NCBI RefSeq assembly: GCF_001636055.1
Contig: NZ_CP011789.1
Span: 1,488,001 to 1,552,000 of the forward strand
Reading direction: 5' to 3'
Source of the DNA: Pseudomonas putida
GTDB taxonomy: Bacteria; Pseudomonadota; Gammaproteobacteria; Pseudomonadales; Pseudomonadaceae
DNA length: 64,000 bases
The position numbers and the translations under genes were made by a program. A model generated the notes under the pieces. The model was not told the DNA's origin and did not search any database. It saw only the letters and a program-made list of their open reading frames with translations. Of this stretch, positions 23,847-33,412 are shown one piece after another. The number at the start of each line of letters is the position of its first letter. The first letter of the stretch is position 1.

Positions 23847-24509
23847 ATGAGTTTCGACATCCATTACTTGATGGCGCAGTGGCCCGCGTTGCTTGACGGT
23901 GTGTTGATGACACTGAAGATCACGGCGTTGGCCATCCTCTTCTCGCTGTTGATCGGTGTGCTGGGCGGCGCGGTGCGGGTCATGAAGGTGCCGGTGCTGT
24001 CGCAGGCCGTGGTGTTGTATGTAGAACTGATCCGCAATACGCCGATCCTGGTGCAGCTGTTCTTCATCTTCTACGGCTTACCCGCCGTAGGCCTGGGGTT
24101 GTCATTGTTCTGGTCGGGGGTGCTGTGCCTGTCGATCTGGGCAGGGGCTTACCAGATCGAAAATATCCGCGGTGGCCTGGCTACCGTGGAGCGCGGCATG
24201 CGTGAGGCGAGCCTGGCCCTGAGCCTCACGCCGGTGCAGTACTTCGCGCTGGTGGCCCTGCCGATCGCTTTTCGCACCAGCCTGCCCGCGATGCTCAATA
24301 CCGCGATCTCGCTGCTGAAGAACTCCTCGTACTTGCAGGCCATCGGCTTGGCGGAGTTGACCTTCGTTGCGGTGGACCGAATCGCCACGGATTTTCGCGC
24401 CATCGAGATGTTCACGGCCATTTGCGTCATGTACCTGGTGCTGGTGGGTGTGCTGGCGCTGTTGACGGGGCGCTTGTCTGCCCACCTGCAGCGACCTTTC
24501 AGGCAGTGA
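23847..24509 (+). CDS. Polar amino acid ABC transporter permease
   Basis: A 220-residue inner-membrane permease of the HisM/GlnP family with five predicted spans. It starts with LLDGVLMTLKITALAILFSLLIGVLGG, contains VELIRNTPILVQLFFIFYGLP, and has the EAA loop REASLALSLTPVQYFALVALP that contacts the ATPase. It follows the binding protein by 12 bases and pairs with the permease at 24517 to form a heterodimer. Confidence 0.92.
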   Translation: MSFDIHYLMAQWPALLDGVLMTLKITALAILFSLLIGVLGGAVRVMKVPVLSQAVVLYVELIRNTPILVQLFFIFYGLPAVGLGLSLFWSGVLCLSIWAGAYQIENIRGGLATVERGMREASLALSLTPVQYFALVALPIAFRTSLPAMLNTAISLLKNSSYLQAIGLAELTFVAVDRIATDFRAIEMFTAICVMYLVLVGVLALLTGRLSAHLQRPFRQ

Positions 24510-24516
24510 GGCGACC

Positions 24517-25236
24517 ATGAACTTCATTCTCGAAAACTGGGGCTTTGTTTCCAAAGGGTTGTTGATGACCCTGCGCCTGGCGCTGGTGGTGCTGTTGTTC
24601 ACCACGCTGATCTCGGCCGTGCTAGGCGTGCTGGCCACGGTCAGGAACCGCGTGCTGTGGTGGACCATCCATGCCTATGTGGAGCTGTTTCGCTCCATTC
24701 CATTGATCGTCAACGTGTTCTTCATCTTCTTCGGTGCGCCGATGCTTGGCCTGGACCTGAGCCCGTTCGCTGCGGTCACCGTGGGCTTGACCTTATGGGG
24801 CAGCGCCAACGGCATCGAGATCGTGCGCGGCGGGCTGGAATCGGTGTCCCGACATCAGTGGAAAAGCGCTTGGGCCTTGGGCCTGCGCCCGTGGCAGATC
24901 TACCTGCACGTGATCGTGCCGCAGTCGATGAAAGCCATTCTGCCGGCCTACACCGGGCTGCTGACCATCTTGGTACAAGCCACGTCGCTGGGCGCACTGG
25001 TAGGGGTAGGCGAATTCCTCAAGGTCGGCCAGATCATCATCGAGCGCGAAACCGTCATGACCGGTGTCAGCCCGGCATTCACCGTCTACGGCGTTGTGCT
25101 GCTCGTGTACTTCGTCATCTGTTCGGCTCTCACCTGGCTTAGCCGCTATCTCGAACGTCGTCTGGGCCGCCCGGCGGTACGTACTTCTATTGGAGAGGTT
25201 TCAAAATGCAAGAATCCAAAGTCAGTCGGCGCCTGA
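24517..25236 (+). CDS. Polar amino acid ABC transporter permease
   Basis: A 239-residue second permease of the HisM/GlnP family, with WGFVSKGLLMTLRLALVVLLFTTLI, VELFRSIPLIVNVFFIFFGAP and the EAA loop HQWKSAWALGLRPWQIYLHVIVPQ. It begins seven bases after the first permease. The C-terminal part runs past the start of the lyase gene at 25206, so the two genes overlap by 31 bases; the last dozen residues (beginning SIGEVSKCK) are encoded by that overlap. Confidence 0.92.
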   Translation: MNFILENWGFVSKGLLMTLRLALVVLLFTTLISAVLGVLATVRNRVLWWTIHAYVELFRSIPLIVNVFFIFFGAPMLGLDLSPFAAVTVGLTLWGSANGIEIVRGGLESVSRHQWKSAWALGLRPWQIYLHVIVPQSMKAILPAYTGLLTILVQATSLGALVGVGEFLKVGQIIIERETVMTGVSPAFTVYGVVLLVYFVICSALTWLSRYLERRLGRPAVRTSIGEVSKCKNPKSVGA

Positions 25237-26708
25237 AGGAAAGCACCGCACCGGAAGTCAACGAGTACATCTATCGCCCGCGCCTTGAAGGCTTCGCCAG
25301 TGGTTTTGCGAACCTTGGCAACGTCAACAAGGCGCACATCCTGATGCTTGCCGAACAGGGCCTGATTCGCGGTGAACACGCCAGTGTGCTGGCCAAGGGT
25401 GTGCTGGACATGGAGCAGGCAGGGCCGGATGCGGTCGAGCTGGACCCATCCCGCGAAGACGCCTATTTCAACTACGAAGCGCACCTGATCGAGCAGATCG
25501 GTGCCGACATCGGCGGCCGCCTGCACACCGGCCGCAGCCGTAACGACATCCTCGCTACGCTGGATCGTCTGCGGTGCCGCGACCTGCTGATGGACCTGAT
25601 CGACGAATTGATGACTGTGCGTGCAACGGCCATTCGCTGCGCCGAGATGTACGCCGAAGTGGTGATGCCCGGCTACACCCACCTGCAACCGGCGCAGCCG
25701 ATCACCTACGGTTATTACTTGAGCGCGGTGGAGCAGGCACTGGAGCGAGACAGCAAGCGCCTGGTCCAGACCCTGGAATCCATGAACCAGTGCCCACTCG
25801 GCGCGGCCGCTTTCGCCGGTACGCCGTTCGACATCGACCGCTCGCGTACCGCCGAGTTGCTCGGCTTCGACGGTTACCTGGACAACGCGCTGGATGCCAT
25901 CGGCTCGCGGGACTTCCTGTTCGAAAGCCTGTCGCACCTGAGCAACCTGGCGGTGTTCTGGAGCCGCGTCGCGCAGGACTACTTCGTCTGGAGCACCAAT
26001 GAGTTCAACCTCATCGACTTCCCCGACAGTGTCGCCGCCACGTCCAGCATCATGCCGCAAAAGAAAAACCCGACCGTGCTGGAATACCTCAAGGGCCGAA
26101 GTGGACACATCGTCGGCTTGATGATGGGGGCCAGCGTTACGATCAAAGGCACCAACTTCTCGCACACTGGCGATGCCAACCGCGAAGGCACGCGTGGCTT
26201 CTGGGAAGCTGCCGAGGAAAGCCTGCGCTGCCTGAAACTGCTGGACCTGGTGTTGCGTACCGCGACGCCGAATATCGACCTGGCGGTGCGCCGTGCCGGT
26301 GAAGATTTCTCCACGGCCACGGGCCTGGCCGACCTGATGGTCCGTGAAGTCGACCTGTCGTTTCGCGAAGCTCACCACGTGGTCGGCGGTGTGGTGCGCA
26401 TGGCCATGGATCAGGGCCTGCTGGCGAACCAGATCACCACGCAGATGGTCGATGCCTGCGCCATCGAGCAACTGGGCCATGCACTGAACCTGCCCGAGCA
26501 GAAAGTGCGCGACTGTCTGGACCCGGTCAGCAACGTGCAAGGGCGTACCTCCGCCGGCGGCCCCTCGCTGGCTTCGCTGAGGCCGAGCCTGGCGCGCGCC
26601 AGCGAGCGGTTGACCACAGAGCGCGCCGCCAACCAGCAGCGCCGCGAGCGACTGAGCGCGGCTCACCTCAATCTGCAAGCCCTGACACGGGCACAGGCGG
26701 GCTTATGA
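25206..26708 (+). CDS. Argininosuccinate lyase-like C-N lyase in a transport operon
   Basis: A 500-residue member of the aspartase/fumarase superfamily, ArgH branch. Conserved regions in order: [16 protein letters not shown] (about 100-115), [15 protein letters not shown] (about 156-170) and the signature [10 protein letters not shown] with Ser281 in the catalytic loop. Biosynthetic ArgH is about 460 residues, so this copy is longer and has an extra C-terminal tail. Its place between permease and ATPase genes argues for a catabolic role: release of fumarate from an imported N-(dicarboxyethyl) amine. Ethylenediaminedisuccinate lyase is a known ArgH-like enzyme of this kind. Argininosuccinate itself is an alternative substrate. 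Confidence 0.82.
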   Translation: MQESKVSRRLKESTAPEVNEYIYRPRLEGFASGFANLGNVNKAHILMLAEQGLIRGEHASVLAKGVLDMEQAGPDAVELDPSREDAYFNYEAHLIEQIGADIGGRLHTGRSRNDILATLDRLRCRDLLMDLIDELMTVRATAIRCAEMYAEVVMPGYTHLQPAQPITYGYYLSAVEQALERDSKRLVQTLESMNQCPLGAAAFAGTPFDIDRSRTAELLGFDGYLDNALDAIGSRDFLFESLSHLSNLAVFWSRVAQDYFVWSTNEFNLIDFPDSVAATSSIMPQKKNPTVLEYLKGRSGHIVGLMMGASVTIKGTNFSHTGDANREGTRGFWEAAEESLRCLKLLDLVLRTATPNIDLAVRRAGEDFSTATGLADLMVREVDLSFREAHHVVGGVVRMAMDQGLLANQITTQMVDACAIEQLGHALNLPEQKVRDCLDPVSNVQGRTSAGGPSLASLRPSLARASERLTTERAANQQRRERLSAAHLNLQALTRAQAGL

Positions 26709-27445
26709 GCACGATCCTGACGGTGCGCGACCTGCACAAAAGCTTTGGCCAGCACCAGGTGGTCAAGGGCGTGGACATGGAGGTTCGCCAAGGCGAAGTG
26801 GTGGTCATCATCGGCCCTAGCGGCTCGGGCAAGTCCACCTTCATTCGCTGCCTCAACAGCCTGGAGGAGCCGTCCTTGGGGACGGTGGTTATCGGCAGTG
26901 GCGACTCGGCCAACGCCGGTGACCGCAAGGCCCTGGCCAAGTTGCGTGAAGAGGTGGGCATGGTGTTCCAGGATTACACACTGTTTCCGCACATGACGGT
27001 GCTAGCGAACATGATGCTTGCGCCGGTGAAGCTCAAACGCTCGACCAGGCAGCAAGCACAGACTCACGCGCTGGCGTTGCTCGATCGGGTCGGCCTGCGG
27101 CACAAGGCCGAGCATTATCCGGCGCAGCTGTCAGGCGGCCAGCAACAGCGAGTAGCGATCGTTCGGGCGTTGGCCATGAGGCCCAAGTTGATGCTGTTCG
27201 ACGAGCCCACCTCTGCGCTGGACCCGGAAACCGTCGGCGATGTGCTGAATGTGATGAAGGGCTTGGCCGCCGAAGGCATGACCATGATTGTCGTGACCCA
27301 CGAAATGGGCTTTGCCCGCGAAGTGGCCGACCGGGTGGTGTTCTTCGACGGCGGCAAGATCATCGAGATGGGCCCGCCATCGGAGGTGTTCAGCGCACCG
27401 AAGGAGCCGCGCACCCGGCAGTTCCTGGAAAGCGTCCTGCACTGA
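26705..27445 (+). CDS. Amino acid ABC transporter ATP-binding protein
   Basis: A 246-residue GlnQ/HisP-type ATPase: Walker [11 protein letters not shown]-loop [14 protein letters not shown], signature [15 protein letters not shown], Walker [13 protein letters not shown], and the H-loop VTHEMGFA. It starts four bases inside the end of the lyase gene (ATGA overlap). It powers the importer encoded by the operon. A second, related ATPase gene is the next gene. Confidence 0.93.
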   Translation: MSTILTVRDLHKSFGQHQVVKGVDMEVRQGEVVVIIGPSGSGKSTFIRCLNSLEEPSLGTVVIGSGDSANAGDRKALAKLREEVGMVFQDYTLFPHMTVLANMMLAPVKLKRSTRQQAQTHALALLDRVGLRHKAEHYPAQLSGGQQQRVAIVRALAMRPKLMLFDEPTSALDPETVGDVLNVMKGLAAEGMTMIVVTHEMGFAREVADRVVFFDGGKIIEMGPPSEVFSAPKEPRTRQFLESVLH

Positions 27446-27533
27446 TCCATACTGCATCTTCACACCCTTTTCCCACAACGGATGTGCGCCTGCCCTCAGG
27501 AAGGCGCGCCCGAGCTCCGGCAAGGAGTTTCAA

Positions 27534-28307
27534 ATGAGTGAAGCGATCCGCAACCCCCTGGATTCACCAGGTCCACAGACCATGATCCAGATGGAAGGCG
27601 TCAACAAGTGGTACGGCAGTTTCCAGGTCCTCAAGAACATCAACCTCACCGTGCATCAGGGTGAACGCATTGTGCTGTGCGGCCCCTCGGGCTCGGGAAA
27701 ATCGACCACCATTCGTTGCCTGAACCGCCTTGAGGATCACCAGGAAGGCCGGATCATGGTCCAAGGCACTGAGCTGACCCGTGACCTCCGGCAGATCGAA
27801 ACCATCCGCCGTGAAGTCGGCATGGTGTTCCAGCACTTCAATCTTTTCCCGCACCTGACCATCCTGCAGAACTGCACGCTCGCACCGATCTGGGCGCGCA
27901 AGATGTCTCGTCGACGCGCCGAGGAAGTGGCGATGCATTACCTGGAAAGGGTGCGCATTCCGGAGCAGGCCCACAAATTCCCCGGCCAGCTGTCCGGTGG
28001 ACAGCAACAACGCGTCGCGATCGCGCGGGCGCTGTGCATGAAGCCCAAGATCATGCTGTTCGACGAACCGACCTCGGCGCTGGATCCGGAAATGGTCAAG
28101 GAAGTGCTCGACACCATGGTCAGCCTTGCGCAAGACGGCATGACCATGCTCTGCGTGACGCATGAAATGGGCTTCGCTCGTACCGTGGCGCACCGGGTGG
28201 TGTTCATGGACCAGGGCGAGATCGTCGAGCAGGCTACGCCGCAGGCGTTCTTCGAAAGCCCGCAGAATGAGCGGAGCCGATTGTTCTTGAGCCAGGTGCT
28301 GCATTGA
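27534..28307 (+). CDS. Amino acid ABC transporter ATP-binding protein, second copy
   Basis: A 257-residue GlnQ-type ATPase with Walker [25 protein letters not shown], Walker [13 protein letters not shown] and H-loop [14 protein letters not shown] lies seven bases before ATG 27534, 88 bases after the first ATPase gene. The two are clearly different sequences (for example [14 protein letters not shown] against [14 protein letters not shown]). Polar amino acid importers need only one ATPase gene, so the second may give a heterodimer or serve another transporter. Confidence 0.92.
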   Translation: MSEAIRNPLDSPGPQTMIQMEGVNKWYGSFQVLKNINLTVHQGERIVLCGPSGSGKSTTIRCLNRLEDHQEGRIMVQGTELTRDLRQIETIRREVGMVFQHFNLFPHLTILQNCTLAPIWARKMSRRRAEEVAMHYLERVRIPEQAHKFPGQLSGGQQQRVAIARALCMKPKIMLFDEPTSALDPEMVKEVLDTMVSLAQDGMTMLCVTHEMGFARTVAHRVVFMDQGEIVEQATPQAFFESPQNERSRLFLSQVLH

Positions 28308-28349
28308 TCCAGGGTTGTTGACGGAAGAGGCCTGCACAGGGGCTGCTGG

Positions 28350-29432
28350 TCAGCCCCGCTGAAGTCTGCGTAACCAGGTATCCCATGACTCCACCCGGAT
28401 GGGTGGGTTGAAGGTCCTTTCGAAGTCATGCCTTTTCGTGCTCTCTGCGCGGTCATCTACCGTCCTGCCGCCGATCAGAATCGTCCGGATATTGATGTCT
28501 TTTTCCGGATCTACTTCAAGCTTGTGGCAAGGCCCCAGGAAGGCGTTGTGAACATGTTCACCTCGCTCGACACGCTGTCTGATCGCATGCACGTGCTGCC
28601 TGAACGGTTCCGGGTCTCGATAAAGCTTCCCGAGTCGATCGCGTATCTGATCAGCGGCTTGATTGATCTTGTGATTGAAGGCCTTGTAGTGATCGGCGTT
28701 CAGAAGGTTGAAATCAGCGCCTTTGACCTCGATCAGAATGACATCCATACGCGACCTGCCTGTGAAAACGACAAAATCGACTTGCCCATTATCCAGTGGA
28801 AATTCGGAGAAACAGAGATATTCGTTATCAGGCTTTGCGTAGGCTTCACCGAAGACGGACAAGTCTCGTTTGAGCAAGCGCTGGATGTCTCGCTCGCCAG
28901 CGCCTTCGACGATGAGTGCTTCGATATCTGCTTTCGAAAGCATGCCGTCTTCGATTTCAAGCCGGCGTTTGATCGTGGCGGGGTGGGGTTGCCAGGGGGA
29001 ATCCACGAAAGGGTCGCGTCGAAAGCGCAGTTGGTCTGCTCGGCAAATGACTCGGCTGTTCGAAGCGCTTCTGTTATCCAACTCGTCTGAGCTACCGTCG
29101 ATCATGGACAGAACTTCGGTCCGGGGGATGCTCTGCCACTGAACGCCTTGGCGAGAGCCTACTGTGACGATATCGAAGCTGTCCCGAGCAGGGTCTTCCC
29201 GTTCGTAGTGTTCGATGTAGGTTGCAGGTGGCAGGACGATCCCCAGTTCGTGGAGCGATTTGATGATGTGCTCGACGGCATTGGTGACGGACATACCATC
29301 ATTTTTTTCGTCCAGGTCGGTCAGCAACACGGTGGTGTCGGTTGCTGTCCTGAAGATTCTTACCCGGCATAGGCCTCTGCGAAGCCTGGAGCTTCCTTGG
29401 GCGTAGTCATGCACGATGTCGATAATTTTCAT
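28350..29432 (-). CDS. sduA: Shedu-type (DUF4263) anti-phage nuclease
   Basis: A 360-residue protein with a C-terminal Shedu domain (DUF4263). The PD-(D/E)xK nuclease core is visible: Asp219 in GQVDFVVF, Glu235 and Lys237 in [11 protein letters not shown], followed by [18 protein letters not shown]. Residues 1-160 form a separate N-terminal region ([32 protein letters not shown]) of the kind that varies between Shedu proteins and may sense infection. AAGGA lies eight bases before ATG 29432; longer readings run through a repeat and are rejected. Single-gene Shedu systems protect against phages. It lies alone between the ABC operon and a LysR gene. A GGGGCTG stem-loop at 28339-28357 overlaps its 3-prime end. 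Confidence 0.82.
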   Translation of the reverse strand: MKIIDIVHDYAQGSSRLRRGLCRVRIFRTATDTTVLLTDLDEKNDGMSVTNAVEHIIKSLHELGIVLPPATYIEHYEREDPARDSFDIVTVGSRQGVQWQSIPRTEVLSMIDGSSDELDNRSASNSRVICRADQLRFRRDPFVDSPWQPHPATIKRRLEIEDGMLSKADIEALIVEGAGERDIQRLLKRDLSVFGEAYAKPDNEYLCFSEFPLDNGQVDFVVFTGRSRMDVILIEVKGADFNLLNADHYKAFNHKINQAADQIRDRLGKLYRDPEPFRQHVHAIRQRVERGEHVHNAFLGPCHKLEVDPEKDINIRTILIGGRTVDDRAESTKRHDFERTFNPPIRVESWDTWLRRLQRG

Positions 29433-29568
29433 GATGCGTCCTTGTACAGGTGATCCATGGAATTTGCTTGGCACTTCCATACGCAGGCGACTGGCAATAC
29501 GCGTGCGGACGGTGGGTAGCAGTGCGTCCCCCGTGAATTCTAGAAACTCCCCTTTAGACGTATATCGG

Positions 29569-29700
29569 ACCGCTCCCATATTGCGACTCACGGCGTCTTC
29601 CGGCATCGGGGAGTACGTCGGACTAGTCCGAGATGGTTGTCGGAGGAGGCTGGCCCCGGCTTTGCCGGTGTTCTCTGGCGAGCTCGCTCTCACAGAGATC
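29569..29700 (+). repeat. Composite dispersed repeat upstream of the Shedu gene
   Basis: In the 390-base gap between the Shedu start and the LysR stop. It has two parts: 29569-29618 is about 80 percent identical to 18561-18610, and 29613-29647 matches 21767-21801, including the palindrome CGGACTAGTCCG. The following GGCTTTGCCGGTGTTC and CACAGAGATC blocks recall short REP-like units. No gene is seen in the gap. Confidence 0.65.
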
Positions 29701-29822
29701 GCGTCAGCCTACCGTCACTCACTTCAGCGATCTCGTCATACGCCTTCTGAAACTGGCCCCGGTCGCGCCTGATCAGCAGGATTGCTTGCCGACGGTCTTG
29801 GCGAAAGCCGTCGGTCCGGAGG

Positions 29823-30749
29823 CTACCTCACCACCTGGGCCAGGTTGCCGATGAACTGCCGCAACCATTCATGATGCGGTTTGTTGTGCCGGGCAATGTC
29901 CCAGACCATGAAGCAGCGGAACGACGGCACCGGGAAGGGCACCGGGCTCACGGTCAGGTCGGTCATGGCGGCATAGCTCTCGGCGGCGAAGCTTGGGATC
30001 GTGGCTATCACTTCGCTGTTCATCAAGGTGCTCAGTGCGCCGCTGAAGTGCGTGAACGAGGCGGTGACATGCCGCGCATAGCCTGCCGCCTCGAACATGT
30101 CGTCGATGAAGCCGCGGCGGCCATCGTAGGAAATCCGCACGTGATTGGCGGCGAAATAGTCTTCCAGAGCGATGGGTTCGTTTGCCGTTCCATTGCGTGG
30201 GCGGTAGAGGCAGGCGTAGGACGAGGAAAACAGCACCTGTGAGGAATAGCTGGTGTTGAAGTCCTTGGGCTCGGCGCAGATCACCAGGTCCATGTCAGGG
30301 TCTTGCAGCGACTGTTTCCACAGCGAGCTGTTGCTCTGGTGGAAGGCGAAGGTCACGCCCAGGCCTTCGGCTGCTGCTGCGTTGACGATGCGCGGCGCCA
30401 GGCAGGCCTCGATATCGTCAGACAGGCCGATATTGAAGACATAGCTGGAATCATGCGGCGAAAAGTCGGGTTCTGTGCCCAACAGGCCGGATATGGAGGT
30501 CAGGGCTTCGGTGATCTTCGGCGCCAGCTCCATGGCCTTGCGCGTGGGTTGCATGCCCGAGGCGGTGCGGATGAACAGCTCGTCGCCGAAGTGCTCGCGC
30601 AGGCGGCGCAAGGCTGAGCTCACCGCGCCCTGGGTCACGTGCAGCATGGCCGAGGCGCGGGTGGCGCTGCGTTCGGTCATCAGGCAGTGAAAGGTCAGCA
30701 GCAGGTTCAGGTCGATCCGAGAAATATTACGTACGTTAATCCGGCTCAT
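29823..30749 (-). CDS. LysR family transcriptional regulator (NodD/LeuO-like)
   Basis: A 308-residue LysR regulator. The DNA-binding part is IDLNLLLTFHCLMTERSATRASAMLHVTQGAVSSALRRLREHFGDELFIRT, in the NodD/PcpR-like style; the effector domain begins about residue 100 (YVFNIGLSDDIEACLAPRI). It is divergent from the transporter and nitrilase genes (80 bases to the GTG start), which it most likely regulates. ATG 30749 is used; the N-terminal MSRINVRNISR extension is slightly long. Confidence 0.9.
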   Translation of the reverse strand: MSRINVRNISRIDLNLLLTFHCLMTERSATRASAMLHVTQGAVSSALRRLREHFGDELFIRTASGMQPTRKAMELAPKITEALTSISGLLGTEPDFSPHDSSYVFNIGLSDDIEACLAPRIVNAAAAEGLGVTFAFHQSNSSLWKQSLQDPDMDLVICAEPKDFNTSYSSQVLFSSSYACLYRPRNGTANEPIALEDYFAANHVRISYDGRRGFIDDMFEAAGYARHVTASFTHFSGALSTLMNSEVIATIPSFAAESYAAMTDLTVSPVPFPVPSFRCFMVWDIARHNKPHHEWLRQFIGNLAQVVR

Positions 30750-30829
30750 ATTTCCTAATCGTTTGCCCCGTGGTCGGTGGTGTTTCTAGTCTGGTGCCCA
30801 CAACAGATAACAACACATAGGTGGATCCG

Positions 30830-32146
30830 GTGGGCACGATTTCGCATAGCGTGGGTGAAAGCAATACCCATACCAGGGGTGGGCAGGTGGATATCCGCAA
30901 GCGCGCCATCGCGGTGGGGATCGGCAACTTCATGGAGTGGTTCGACTTCGCCGTGTACGGCTATTTCGCGGCGGTGATCGGAATGCTGTTCTTCCCGTCC
31001 AGCGCGCCTGGCGTGTCGCTGCTGTCGTCGCTGGCGGTATTCGCGGTGGGCTTTCTCTCGCGGCCTTTCGGGGCGCTGATCCTGGGGCCGATCGGTGACC
31101 GTTTCGGCCGGCGGGCGGTGCTGATCATCACGGTGTTCGGCATGGGCGTGTGTACCACGATCATCGGGTTGTTACCCACCTACGAGGCGATCGGTATCTC
31201 CGCGCCCGTGCTGTTGATCGCCATGCGCTTCGTGCAGGGGATGATGGTCGGCGGCGAGTGGTCGAGCGCAGGCATCTACATCGTCGAGAGCGCGCCGGCG
31301 AATCGCCGCGCCACGGCGGCCAGTGTGATCACCGGGACTGCCGGGCTGGCGTTTCTGTTCGGCACCTTCGTCGCCGCGACCATCACCACCACGCTCAGCG
31401 ACGCGCAATTGACGGCCTGGGGCTGGCGCCTGCCATTCGTGGCCTCGATCGTCATGACCGGTATCGCCATCTTCATCCGCCGCAAGCTGGGCGATACCCC
31501 GGTGTACGAAGAGATGGTGCGCCAGCGCGATTCGGCGCAGGCCCCGAGCAAGGCGGTGCGGCGCCGGGCGTTCATCACTACCTTTGCCTTTTCGGCACTG
31601 TTCGGGGTGTCGCTGTACTACTTCGTCACCTACGCCAACAACCACCTGGTCACCACCGTGGGGCTGCCGCGCAGCACGGCGCTGTGGCTGTGCAGCATCG
31701 CGCTGGTGGTGTACGTGATCGTCAACCCGCTGATCGGTCGGCTCAGTGACCGCATCGGCCGGCGCAAGCTGTTGCTGGGCGCCGCGGCTGCGCTGACGGT
31801 GCTGGCGTTTCCGATTTTCCTGTTGATCAACAGCGGCAACAGCGCGGCGATCCTGCTCGGCTTGATCATCCTGGGTGTGCTGGTGGCGGTCACTGCGGTG
31901 ATGGACGTGGTGCTGCTGGTGGAGGTCTTCCCGGCCTCGATCCGCTCCACTGGCGCGGCGCTGGGCCACAACCTGGCGCTGGCGATCCTGGCAGGCCCGG
32001 GGCCGTTCATCGCCGCGGCGCTGATCCGCATGACCGGCGACGCCAACCTGCCCGCTGCCTATCTCGCCGGGGTCTCGCTGCTGTGCCTGCTGGTGCTGTG
32101 CAAGACCTTGCCGGAAACCCGTGACAACGACATCAGCCGTTTCTAA
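30830..32146 (+). CDS. MFS transporter, metabolite:H+ symporter (MHS) family
   Basis: A 438-residue protein with 12 spans. IAVGIGNFMEWFDFAVYGYFA and the signature GPIGDRFGRRAVLIITVFGMG identify the MHS branch (KgtP, ProP, ShiA), which imports organic acids, betaines and aromatic acids with protons. VQGMMVGGEWSSAGIYIVESAP and GRLSDRIGRRKLLLG are the usual loops. GTG 30830 is chosen because AGGTGG lies five bases upstream; GTG 30821 is possible. It is followed 18 bases later by a nitrilase gene, so it probably imports the nitrile or its acid. Confidence 0.9.
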   Translation: MGTISHSVGESNTHTRGGQVDIRKRAIAVGIGNFMEWFDFAVYGYFAAVIGMLFFPSSAPGVSLLSSLAVFAVGFLSRPFGALILGPIGDRFGRRAVLIITVFGMGVCTTIIGLLPTYEAIGISAPVLLIAMRFVQGMMVGGEWSSAGIYIVESAPANRRATAASVITGTAGLAFLFGTFVAATITTTLSDAQLTAWGWRLPFVASIVMTGIAIFIRRKLGDTPVYEEMVRQRDSAQAPSKAVRRRAFITTFAFSALFGVSLYYFVTYANNHLVTTVGLPRSTALWLCSIALVVYVIVNPLIGRLSDRIGRRKLLLGAAAALTVLAFPIFLLINSGNSAAILLGLIILGVLVAVTAVMDVVLLVEVFPASIRSTGAALGHNLALAILAGPGPFIAAALIRMTGDANLPAAYLAGVSLLCLLVLCKTLPETRDNDISRF

Positions 32147-32164
32147 CCACAGACAGGAGTCATC

Positions 32165-33094
32165 ATGACCCGTGTAGCAATCATCCAGGCCGCTTCCGTT
32201 CCTTATGACGCGATGGCCAGTGTCGAGAAGGCCGCCGGCATCCTGCGGCGGGTGGCGGAGCAGGGCGCACAACTTGCGGTGTTCCCCGAGGCGTTCATTG
32301 GCGGTTATCCCAAGGGCGCGGCGTTCGGCAGCGTGGTGGGCAATCGCAGTGCTGCCGGGCGCGCGCTGTACCAACGCTACGTCGAGGGTGCGGTGGCCCT
32401 CGACGGCCCGGAGCTTGCGGCGTTTGCCGAAAGCGTCGAGCAGACCGGCGTGACTGCCGTGGTCGGCATCATCGAGCGTCATGGCCGGACCCTGTATTGC
32501 ACCGCTGTCACTCTGGCGCCGGGCCGTGGCATTGCCGGTTATCACCGCAAGCTCATGCCGACCGGGCAGGAGCGCCTGATCTGGGGCTTCGGCGATGGCT
32601 CGACCATTGAGCCGGTGCAGACCGACTTCGGTGTGCTCGGCAGCGTGATCTGCTGGGAGAACTACATGCCGGCGCTACGCCAGGCCATGTATGCACAAGG
32701 GGTGCAACTGTACTGCGCACCGACTGCCGACGATCGACCGTCGTGGGCCAGTTCCATGGTGCATGTGGCGCTGGAGGGCCGAGTGTTCGTGCTCTCTGCC
32801 TGCCAGGCGATTCGCCTGGGCGAGTATCCGCAGCAGCACCGCGAGGCGTTCGGGCTGGACTTCGCCGACGACGACTACGTGATGCGCGGAGGGAGCATGA
32901 TCGTCAGCCCGCTGGGTGAGGTGCTGGCGGGGCCGGTGTTCGATTGCGAGACCGAACTGTACGCCGATCTGGACATGAGCCAGTTGAGCCAGGGCAACCT
33001 CGACTTCGATGTGGTGGGCCATTATGCGCGGCCGGATGTGTTCGAGCTGAAGGTCAATACCGCGCCGTTGCGGGCGGTGAGTTTCGACGGCTGA
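32165..33094 (+). CDS. Nitrilase family carbon-nitrogen hydrolase
   Basis: A 309-residue branch-1 nitrilase. The catalytic triad is Glu42 (VFPEAFIGGYP), Lys129 (GYHRKLMPT) and Cys163 (VICWENYMP). The spacing and CWENYMP context match true nitrilases acting on aliphatic or arylaceto-nitriles rather than amidases. AGGAG lies five bases before ATG 32165. It forms an operon with the MHS transporter and is presumably controlled by the divergent LysR protein. Product: carboxylic acid and ammonia in the cytoplasm. The actual substrate is not evident. Confidence 0.9.
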   Translation: MTRVAIIQAASVPYDAMASVEKAAGILRRVAEQGAQLAVFPEAFIGGYPKGAAFGSVVGNRSAAGRALYQRYVEGAVALDGPELAAFAESVEQTGVTAVVGIIERHGRTLYCTAVTLAPGRGIAGYHRKLMPTGQERLIWGFGDGSTIEPVQTDFGVLGSVICWENYMPALRQAMYAQGVQLYCAPTADDRPSWASSMVHVALEGRVFVLSACQAIRLGEYPQQHREAFGLDFADDDYVMRGGSMIVSPLGEVLAGPVFDCETELYADLDMSQLSQGNLDFDVVGHYARPDVFELKVNTAPLRAVSFDG

Positions 33095-33112
33095 GATCGC
33101 CGGCGCCGCTTT

Positions 33113-33212
33113 GCGGCCCAATCGCGGGACAAGCCCGCTCCCACAGATACGTGCGCTGATCCAGTGTCAGCGCACGTATCTGTGGGAGCGGGCTTGCCCC
33201 GCGATTGGCCGC
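33113..33212. repeat. Inverted pair of REP elements
   Basis: A 46-base left arm (GCGGCCCAATCGCGGG start) and a nearly perfect complementary right arm ending GGCCGC surround a nine-base loop at 33159-33167. Each arm carries the putida REP core AAGCCCGCTCCCACAG. It lies 20 bases after the nitrilase stop and probably ends that transcript. The remaining gap to 33412 shows no gene. Confidence 0.85.
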
Positions 33213-33412
33213 GATTGTATCGCCCTGTATCTCATCCCTGATCCTGCGTACTTGCATACAAATCCCTCCCTCTCCGGATACGCCCCCGATACACGCTGAC
33301 GTTCAAATGGCTCCACCCGAACGAACGGGGCCAGGCGCCCGGTTCATCGGCTCTCTCGCCCTAGGGGCAATGAACCCAGCGGAACGACCGCACTGACATC
33401 CGGAGAAATGCC

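Noticed and set aside
25146..26678. 510-codon reverse frame opposite the lyase gene
   Set aside because: It is antisense to a gene with clear catalytic motifs; long antisense frames are expected in GC-rich DNA.
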